Both the position numbers and the translations under genes were made by a program. A stretch of DNA of 64,000 nucleotides from Acidimicrobiales bacterium. GTDB taxonomy: Bacteria > Actinomycetota > Acidimicrobiia > Acidimicrobiales > SHLQ01. Under the pieces are notes generated by a model. That model was not told the DNA's origin and ran no database searches. It saw only the letters and a list, made by a program, of their open reading frames with translations. Location: assembly GCA_020629375.1 (NCBI GenBank), contig JAHDDK010000006.1:44086-108085 (forward strand). Reading direction: 5' to 3'. Shown piece after piece: positions 58,564-64,000 of the stretch; position 1 is the stretch's first letter; each line of letters begins with the position of its first letter.

Positions 58564-59869
58564 TGATCTGAATCGACCCGGCATGGCGCGCCGGTTCGTC
58601 GCGGCCTTGGCCGCGACCGCCATGTTGGCGGTCGGCTGTGGCGACGCCGAGACGCAGACGGCAACGATCGAGGATTCGGTCGCCGAGCTCGATGCAACGT
58701 CGACCGTCGACGAGCCGATCGCTGCGTCCGAAGAAGATGTCGCTGCCGAGCCGGCGGCTGATATCGCCGAACCGGCAGCTGTCCTGAACGACGACGGCGG
58801 AACAACGACGGACGAGGACGACACCGCGGAGCCGGCCGGCGAACCCACAGACGAGTCCGAAGCCGAACCCACTGAAGAGCCTGACGCTGCCGAAGATGCC
58901 CCGGATGCGGTCGCCGAGGAGACCGTCGTGGTCGAGCCGAAGTCGCAGGTGCTTGCCTTCGCCCTCACGGCTTCGAAGGACCAGAGCTTCTCGTTCACGC
59001 AGGGCATGGCGATGAACATGAACATGATGGGCTTCGAGATGAACGTCGCGCCCGAAGGAGCGATCGCCACCGGCACGGTCGATGACGGCGTGAACTACAC
59101 CGTGGTCGACATCGGGTCGTACATGGTGGCGTTGTTCGGCTCACTCGACGCGATGGGCACAGGTTCGGACCCCGAGCTCGACGCCATGGTTGCGGCCCTC
59201 GACGGCGCCACGATGTCGACGTGGGCGACCGAAGATCGTGTGGTCCTCGACATGACCGACTTCATCGACGCGATCCAGGCGATGGACCCGACGGCAACCG
59301 ACGACCTCGGACCGCTCGCCGACGGACCGGTCAGCTTCGACCCGGCCGCAACCGGCATCGACGCCGCAGCAGTGATGGGCCAACTGACCGAAGGCGGTCA
59401 GACCCAAGACCCGACCGCCATGCTCGACCTACTCCAGGCGATCGACACAGCCCAGATGACCGGCACCACCACGGTGGCCGGCCGTACGGTCGACGTGTGG
59501 ACGGCGACAGCTTCGCTCGACGAGTACTACGACGCACTCGGTATCGACGTGAGCAGCCAGCTCGGTGCCCTCGGCATGGGCGACGACGCGATGTTCGACG
59601 ACCTCGGCCTGGCCTTCGATCAGATGACGGTCGAACTCGTTGTGATGGTCGATGGCGATGATCTCGTTCGACGGATCGAAACGGTCATCGACATGGGCGC
59701 CATGATGTCGTCGATGGTCGAGGCCGATGACGCAGCCGGACTCTTCGGCGACATCGAGATGGTGACTTCGACCTGGCAGGAGTTCGACGAGTACGGCGCC
59801 GACTTCGACATCGTGATCCCTGACGCCGTCGACGTCACCAACGAGATCGATTCGCTCCTCGACCAGTAA
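58535..59869 (+). CDS. Acidic lipoprotein
   Basis: I do not recognise the family. The 444-residue product has a lipoprotein signal with lipobox LAVGC, then about 100 residues rich in Glu, Asp, Ala and Thr. A folded region follows (about 145-444) with FAFALTASKDQSFSF-like AFALTASKDQSFSFTQGM, several Met-rich helices and VYTVVDIGSYMV-like beta strands. The layout recalls LppX/LprAFG-type extracytoplasmic lipid-binding lipoproteins, but this is a weak guess. GGAGGA at 58524-58529 supports ATG 58535, inside the end of ilvE. ATG 58583 lacks a ribosome binding site but gives a shorter signal peptide. Confidence 0.75.
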   Translation: MAGSPLSHPDDLNRPGMARRFVAALAATAMLAVGCGDAETQTATIEDSVAELDATSTVDEPIAASEEDVAAEPAADIAEPAAVLNDDGGTTTDEDDTAEPAGEPTDESEAEPTEEPDAAEDAPDAVAEETVVVEPKSQVLAFALTASKDQSFSFTQGMAMNMNMMGFEMNVAPEGAIATGTVDDGVNYTVVDIGSYMVALFGSLDAMGTGSDPELDAMVAALDGATMSTWATEDRVVLDMTDFIDAIQAMDPTATDDLGPLADGPVSFDPAATGIDAAAVMGQLTEGGQTQDPTAMLDLLQAIDTAQMTGTTTVAGRTVDVWTATASLDEYYDALGIDVSSQLGALGMGDDAMFDDLGLAFDQMTVELVVMVDGDDLVRRIETVIDMGAMMSSMVEADDAAGLFGDIEMVTSTWQEFDEYGADFDIVIPDAVDVTNEIDSLLDQ

Positions 59870-59881
59870 TCCGCGCGTAAC

Positions 59882-59905
59882 GCCGGGGTCTGACCCTCTC
59901 ATTAC
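59882..59905. repeat. Dispersed 24-base element, copy 2
   Basis: All 24 bases are identical to 38771-38794. Here it lies between the 3' ends of the convergent lipoprotein and methyltransferase genes. Confidence 0.9.
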
Positions 59906-59911
59906 ATCGAC

Positions 59912-60700
59912 CTACGCCGTCGCCACGAGCACGCCTTCGGTGAGGTAGAAGACCGCATCTTGCTGTGTGGCGCCTTCAGGGCGAAGGTAGGCGCGAAACC
60001 CTTCGGGACCGTCGGTGAGATCGGCGAGCAGGCCAGGCCGAAGGTCTTCGGGGACGCTCATGTTGTTGAGCCACGGCTCGAACTTCATGCGTTTGGTCAC
60101 TTCTTCGGTGTGGGTGACCTCAAGCCCGGAGGCCATTGCCAGATCGGACCACTCTGCGGTGGAGAGGGCGCGCACGTGGCTCGGGTCTCGACGCTTCTCC
60201 CACGCGTTGTAGAAGGCGCCGGTGGATCCATCGGGGTCGCCCTCAGAAGGAACCACGTTGTCGACCAGAACGAACCGCCCGCCTGGTCGAAGCACGCGGG
60301 AACCCTCACCGATGAAGGCGGCGGGATTCGGAAAGTGATGGGGCGCGATCCGGCACGTGACGATGTCGAAGCTGTCGTCGTCGAACGGCAGCGATTCGGC
60401 ATCGGCGATCTGCGTCGTCACGTTGTCGTGGCCCAGTTCGGCCGCCCGTTCGGTGGCGAGGGCAACCATCTCGTCGGTGAGGTCCGACGCGACGACCGAC
60501 GCAACATGGGGGGCAAAAGCGAAGGCGGTGTGGCCCGCAGCGGTAGCGATGTCGAGGGCTCTCTCATGTGCCTGGGGCTCTGCCAGGTCGACCATCAAGG
60601 CGAGGCTGGCGCCTTTGACGTGCGGCTCGCTCGTCGCATAGTTGGCGGCGTTTGCGCCGAACTGCTGGCGATTGAGATCCTTGGTTGCATCCGATGTCAC
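59912..60700 (-). CDS. UbiE-like SAM-dependent methyltransferase
   Basis: The 262-residue product is a class I methyltransferase. It has NRQQFGANAANYATSEPHVKG at the front, motif I ALDIATAAGHTAFAFAPHV (a degenerate Gly-rich loop), VASDLTDEMVALA, and IADAESLPFDDDSFDIVTCR, typical of UbiE/Coq5 relatives. LRPGGRFVLVDNV follows. The substrate is unknown. GGGAGGG precedes GTG 60700. It diverges from the deacetylase gene with 36 bases between the starts. Confidence 0.88.
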   Translation of the reverse strand: MTSDATKDLNRQQFGANAANYATSEPHVKGASLALMVDLAEPQAHERALDIATAAGHTAFAFAPHVASVVASDLTDEMVALATERAAELGHDNVTTQIADAESLPFDDDSFDIVTCRIAPHHFPNPAAFIGEGSRVLRPGGRFVLVDNVVPSEGDPDGSTGAFYNAWEKRRDPSHVRALSTAEWSDLAMASGLEVTHTEEVTKRMKFEPWLNNMSVPEDLRPGLLADLTDGPEGFRAYLRPEGATQQDAVFYLTEGVLVATA

Positions 60701-60724
60701 GTATCAGCCCTCCCGGTTCCACCG

Positions 60725-60730
60725 TAACGT
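60725..60730 (+). promoter_or_regulatory. Candidate -10 box of a leaderless deacetylase transcript
   Basis: TAACGT ends 6 bases before ATG 60737, and the 36-base divergent gap leaves no room for a usual leader. Confidence 0.4.
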
Positions 60731-60736
60731 GACCGC

Positions 60737-61486
60737 ATGGCCGGACAGATCCTGACCAACGAGGGGCTCATCGACGCACCCGAGCGCGTGCTCGTGGTGG
60801 TCGCGCACCCCGACGACATCGACTTCGGTACGGCGGGCACGGTGGCCCAGCTCACGGCGGCCGGCTCGTATGTGGCGTACTGCCTCGTCACCTCGGGCGA
60901 AGCGGGAGAGGACGACATGACGGTGTCGTCCGAGGAGCTGGCGACGATGCGCGAGGCCGAGCAGACCGCGGCTGCAGCGCAGGTTGGCGTGGACACGCTG
61001 CACTTCCTTCGTCACCCCGACGGCATGGTCGAAGCCAACAATCAGTTGCGAATCGACATCAGTCGGATCATCCGTATCGAGAAGCCCGACGTCGTGATCA
61101 CGCAGAACCCGGAGCGCAACTGGGATTCGGTGTACGGCTCACACCCGGATCACATCGAAACGGCCGAAGCGACGATGCGTGCCGTGTACCCGGATTCCCG
61201 CAACCCGAGAGCGTTCACGGCTGAGCTGCTCGATCAGGGTTTCGAGCCCCACACGGTGAGCCAGGCCTGGGTGGGTCACACCGATCCGACGATCTTCATC
61301 GACATCACCGACGCCCTCGACAAGAAGCTTGCCGCGCTGCGAAGCCACCAGTCTCAGGTCGCCAAGCGTGATGCCGAGTTCGACCTCGAGAAGCTGCTGT
61401 CCGAATGGGGTGGCCGCATCGCCGAGAAGGGCGGCTTCGACGAGGGTCGCCTCTGCGAAGCGTTCAAAGCAATCGACACCCGCTAA
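60737..61486 (+). CDS. LmbE/PIG-L family deacetylase
   Basis: This zinc-dependent N-acetylglucosamine-type deacetylase family includes MshB and Mca of mycothiol metabolism. The 249-residue product has the metal motif VAHPDDIDFG near residue 24, RHPDGMVEANNQLRIDISR and the second His site in GSHPDHIETAEA. The active site is complete. Actinobacterial homologues often act on GlcNAc-Ins or mycothiol conjugates, but the substrate here is not set. It is followed by the second large inverted repeat. Confidence 0.9.
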   Translation: MAGQILTNEGLIDAPERVLVVVAHPDDIDFGTAGTVAQLTAAGSYVAYCLVTSGEAGEDDMTVSSEELATMREAEQTAAAAQVGVDTLHFLRHPDGMVEANNQLRIDISRIIRIEKPDVVITQNPERNWDSVYGSHPDHIETAEATMRAVYPDSRNPRAFTAELLDQGFEPHTVSQAWVGHTDPTIFIDITDALDKKLAALRSHQSQVAKRDAEFDLEKLLSEWGGRIAEKGGFDEGRLCEAFKAIDTR

Positions 61487-61487
61487 C

Positions 61488-61565
61488 GGGGTCAGGTCTG
61501 ACATAGCAAGGTTGGTTCGACTGAGACCAACTGGTGAAACCTCTTGCTATGTCAGACTTGACCCC
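61488..61565. repeat. Imperfect 23-bp inverted repeat between convergent genes
   Basis: The arms 61488-61510 and 61543-61565 pair with a single mismatch. The right arm with its flank (26 bases, 61540-61565) is identical to the right arm at 23410-23435. The spacer is different from the first copy but again holds its own stem (GTTGGT/ACCAAC). It fills the gap between the deacetylase and hydrolase genes. Confidence 0.95.
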
Positions 61566-61567
61566 AT

Positions 61568-62323
61568 CTACCGTTCGGCGAGGAATGGGTAGTTGGCGCG
61601 GACTTCTGCGACTCGCTGCGGGGTCACATCGTGCACGATCACGCCCGGAGTGTCTCCCGCGTCGGCGACAATGTCGCCGAACGGGTCGATGACCTGCGAG
61701 TCGCCGGCATATGCGGCGTTGGGGTCTGACCCCACCCGATTGGCGGCGACCACCCACGCCTGGTTCTCGATCGCGCGGGCGCGGAGCAGCGTGTTCCAGT
61801 GTTCGCGGCGGCTCGCCGGGAAGTTGGCGATCACGAGGTAGCAGTCGGTGTCGTTTGCGAGGTTCCAGAAGTCGTCGGCGAATCGCACGTCGAAGCACAC
61901 GAACGGGGAGATCCGCAGATCGCCGATTGTGAGGGTGCGGAGCTCGGTGCCGGCCTCGTAGTGCTCGGTCTCGCCTGCGGAGACGAACGGGTGGGCCTTG
62001 TTGTACGTCTCGAGTTCGCCACCAGGACCGGCGAAGGTCATCCGGTTGTGCGGCCGGTCTGCGCCTTCGGGAAGTACCGGGATCGAACCGACGATCCACG
62101 TTCCGGTGCGGGCGGCCTCGGCCTGAAGGAACGCTGTCGACGGCCCGTCCGCAGGCTCGCGAGCGACCGTGGTGTTCATGGTGAACCCCCACGAGAACGT
62201 CTCGGTCAACGCGATCAGTTCGGCACCGGCCTCGGCCGCGCGGTCGATCATTGGCTGCACGGCGGTGAAGTTCGCTTCCGGGGATTCCCAGACGATTTCG
62301 TGTTGGACGACGCCAATCCTCAT
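61568..62323 (-). CDS. Nitrilase-family carbon-nitrogen hydrolase
   Basis: The 251-residue product has the Glu-Lys-Cys triad: Glu41 in ALTETFSWGF, Lys109 in TYNKAHPF and Cys143 in PFVCFDVRF. The closest branch is the omega-amidase/YafV-like group (NIT2 type), as judged by YNKAHPF and the RRxHWxxLLRARAIENQ block. ATG 62323 is the first residue of the conserved MRIGVVQHEI. The family member would remove ammonia from short dicarboxylic amides. Codons at 61717-61733 match the GGGGTC palindrome (VGSDPNA region), in frame. Confidence 0.9.
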   Translation of the reverse strand: MRIGVVQHEIVWESPEANFTAVQPMIDRAAEAGAELIALTETFSWGFTMNTTVAREPADGPSTAFLQAEAARTGTWIVGSIPVLPEGADRPHNRMTFAGPGGELETYNKAHPFVSAGETEHYEAGTELRTLTIGDLRISPFVCFDVRFADDFWNLANDTDCYLVIANFPASRREHWNTLLRARAIENQAWVVAANRVGSDPNAAYAGDSQVIDPFGDIVADAGDTPGVIVHDVTPQRVAEVRANYPFLAER

Positions 62324-62333
62324 GGGGTCAGCA

Positions 62334-63581
62334 TTACGCGTTGAGGGCGCAGGCGTCGACCCCGTCGATCGTGCCGACCCGCAGCGATGCGACGAGCTCG
62401 AACACAAGCCCGGGATTGGAGAGCAGGTCGTTGGACGTCGAGAACGTCTGGATTGCCTCGTCGAGATCGAACGGCGACATCGTGATGACGTCGTCGCCGA
62501 CCTCCGCCCCGTTCTCGAACATGTCGCCCAGCCACGTTCCGACCAGGCATGCCCGCTGGAGCGCCGGGCCTTCGCCGTTGAGCTCTTCGCCGACCGCTTC
62601 TTGGAGCGCTTCTGCCCAGCGCAATGCCAGTTCGGTGCCCACGGCGTTGTCGCCGATCTCGTCGTAGAGATCTTGGAGGAGGTCGTCGTCGGGTTCGTCG
62701 ACGAAGGCTTCGAGTGACTCGTCGGCCAACGCTTCGAAGTGGTCGGCCACTGCGGTTCCGAGCAACTCGACCGCTTCGTCGTAGGGCAGATTTCCGCCGT
62801 CGGCTTCTTCTTGGTCGTCGGCGAAGGGGATCTGGGTGACCGGAGGAGGGGTTTCGTCGTAGCTCATGCAGAAGGCCGCGCCTCGATCGAAGCCTTCTTG
62901 GGTGGCGCGCACGCGATCGAATCCGTTGCCGTGCGCATCGTCGTCTTCGGCGCTCGAGCCGATGGCGTCGCGTGTCTCGAGGGTCGAGATGATCGCCCAA
63001 TCGAGCGCTTGGTCATCGTCGAAGGGTTCGATGTCTTGGGCACGCGCCCACGCCGCGTAGGCGCCCGAGAGGCAGTCGGCTTGTTGCTCAGCGATGATCG
63101 CCGTCTGATCGACCAGCCCGAGCTGGAACTGGATCACGTGGCCCCACTCGTGGGCCATCAACATCGTCACGCCGGCACCGGGGAAGCGTTTCTCGAGATC
63201 GGGGACGAGTTCGACGTCGTCCCAGACGACGGTGATGCCCTCGTCGCAGTCGGTGACGTAGGCGTTCTCGGCGACCTCGTCGGGGTCGAGGTCTTCGGCG
63301 TCTCCGTTCCACGAGCAGACGCCGCCCGAGGAGTCGAGCACCGACCGGGCGAACAGGCGGTCGTTGCCGACGGGCTCGTACTCGAGGCCGATCGAGTCGT
63401 CGGTTACTTCCCAGAACCGTTCGATGTCTGCGATCGAGTCGAAAGCGGGGTCGCCGGTCTCGACCGGGCCCCCGATGATCGGGGTGTCCGGTGCGTTCGC
63501 CTCCGGATCGGGGACCAACTCCCCGCAACCACTCAGAATCAGTATCCCGACGAAGGCGGCGACGCCCCGGAGAGAACGCAT
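62334..63581 (-). CDS. Neutral zinc metallopeptidase lipoprotein
   Basis: The 415-residue product has a lipoprotein signal with lipobox LSGC (Cys19). A zinc metalloprotease domain follows, with HEWGH at 144-148 and the third-ligand region QQADCLSGAYAAW, in the manner of the YpfJ family (PF04228). The C-terminal 150 residues are acidic and largely helical. It would act outside the membrane on an unknown substrate. It lies 10 bases upstream of the hydrolase gene in the transcript. Confidence 0.88.
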   Translation of the reverse strand: MRSLRGVAAFVGILILSGCGELVPDPEANAPDTPIIGGPVETGDPAFDSIADIERFWEVTDDSIGLEYEPVGNDRLFARSVLDSSGGVCSWNGDAEDLDPDEVAENAYVTDCDEGITVVWDDVELVPDLEKRFPGAGVTMLMAHEWGHVIQFQLGLVDQTAIIAEQQADCLSGAYAAWARAQDIEPFDDDQALDWAIISTLETRDAIGSSAEDDDAHGNGFDRVRATQEGFDRGAAFCMSYDETPPPVTQIPFADDQEEADGGNLPYDEAVELLGTAVADHFEALADESLEAFVDEPDDDLLQDLYDEIGDNAVGTELALRWAEALQEAVGEELNGEGPALQRACLVGTWLGDMFENGAEVGDDVITMSPFDLDEAIQTFSTSNDLLSNPGLVFELVASLRVGTIDGVDACALNA

Positions 63582-63588
63582 CAGCAGC

Positions 63589-63939
63589 TCAGGCGACGAC
63601 GGAGGTGACGCGGCCTTCGACGAGGACGGGTTCGATCGGTCCGAAACTCCGGCTGTCCTGCACGCCAGCCGCCGTCGAGTTGTCGCTGACGAGACGAAGT
63701 CGGCCGTCAGCCTCGACCGCTTCGATCCGTTTCACGATCCGCAACTGATGTTGCGTTGGGTGCCGGGCGACGACGACATCGGCGACGTGCGGCCCATCTG
63801 CCCGGTAGGCACGGGGGTCGACCAAGACGATCGACCCCTCGTGCAATGTCGGTTCCATCGACGGACCGCTCACGCGCAGCCGTCGGCGCCGCCGCAACAC
63901 CCAACGGGCGAGCTCGGCGGCTTTGGCACTCGGAATCAC
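63589..63939 (-). CDS. sodX: Nickel superoxide dismutase maturation protease
   Basis: SodX is a small signal-peptidase-like (S26) enzyme that removes the N-terminal extension of the nickel superoxide dismutase so that the Ni-hook His1 is exposed. The 116-residue product has the Ser-Lys dyad: Ser27 in RVSGPSMEPTL and Lys70 in RIVKRIEAVE. VVVARHP and SDNSTAAGVQDSRSFG are also present. There is no membrane anchor of the ordinary LepB kind. The gene follows sodN by 8 bases, which supports the assignment. GTG 63939 is the start. Confidence 0.88.
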   Translation of the reverse strand: MIPSAKAAELARWVLRRRRRLRVSGPSMEPTLHEGSIVLVDPRAYRADGPHVADVVVARHPTQHQLRIVKRIEAVEADGRLRLVSDNSTAAGVQDSRSFGPIEPVLVEGRVTSVVA

Positions 63940-63947
63940 CGAAAGAA

Positions 63948-64000
63948 TCAGGTGGTGTAGAAGGGCACGTCGTCGCGGCCCTTGGTCGCCCAGAAGATGC
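63948..64000 (-). CDS. sodN: Nickel superoxide dismutase, C-terminal end (partial)
   Basis: Only the last 16 codons and the stop are in the window. They read IFWATKGRDDVPFYTT, which resembles the C-terminal IDKIFWETK of nickel superoxide dismutases, with an unusual extra tail. The neighbouring sodX makes this identification firm. The N terminus, with the HCxxPC nickel hook, lies beyond the right edge. Confidence 0.75.
   Translation of the reverse strand, partial: IFWATKGRDDVPFYTT

Noticed and set aside
61717..61733. GGGGTC palindrome inside the nitrilase gene as an insertion
   Set aside because: It encodes a conserved-looking VGSDPN segment in frame, so it may be a chance match; it is noted only in comparison with 56661.

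Overview
The window is 64 kb of densely packed, high-GC bacterial chromosome. It encodes about 53 proteins and two tRNAs, with no gene-free stretch over about 200 bases. An actinobacterium is the best fit, and possibly one of the Acidimicrobiia (inference, no marker gene was searched). The reasons are: high GC at third codon positions; frequent GTG starts; several genes that seem to start leaderless, with a TAnnnC/T hexamer 6-8 bases before the start codon; lipoproteins with Thr/Glu-rich linkers; a nickel superoxide dismutase with its maturation protease; and group II truncated haemoglobin.

Region by region. 1-3386: a GrdB-family gene runs off the left edge on the minus strand and is interrupted by an in-frame UGA followed by a SECIS-like hairpin, so it is very probably a selenoprotein. 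It diverges from clpB. 3547-20282: a purine locus (purA-D-B-C-S-Q, then purL-F-M). It is split in the middle by a three-gene cyclic-di-GMP cassette, FIST sensor plus two tandem GGDEF-EAL proteins. 20202-24278: a membrane protein, tRNA-Asp and tRNA-Phe with a terminator, a truncated haemoglobin, a glycerol-3-phosphate dehydrogenase and a membrane protein.

24379-37016: a seven-gene, translationally coupled operon. It encodes a large membrane protein, an ABC ATPase, an ABC permease, a coiled-coil protein with a Gly-Gln repeat, a MoxR ATPase, a DUF58 protein and a 1514-residue protein with three von Willebrand A-type motifs. It looks like an elaborated MoxR/Bat system of unknown role and is the most system-like unit in the window.

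36973-48847 is mostly minus strand. It carries a CcmF-like haem lyase, a NamZ-type muramidase, a PAP2 phosphatase, two PilZ-like proteins, malonyl-CoA synthetase, an FAH-family hydrolase, a DUF2231-cytochrome c fusion, pirin and (plus strand) a DUF3179 lipoprotein. 48959-64000 is mixed metabolism: methyltransferases, a class V aminotransferase, a beta-hydroxyacid dehydrogenase, a HelD/UvrD-like helicase encoded as two separate ORFs, ilvE, a LmbE-like deacetylase, a nitrilase-family hydrolase, a zinc metalloprotease lipoprotein, and sodX with the last codons of sodN at the right edge.

A family of palindromic elements built on GGGGTC...GACCCC recurs at gene 3' ends (23354, 38771, 50151, 56661, 59882, 61488). 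No transposase is present in the window.
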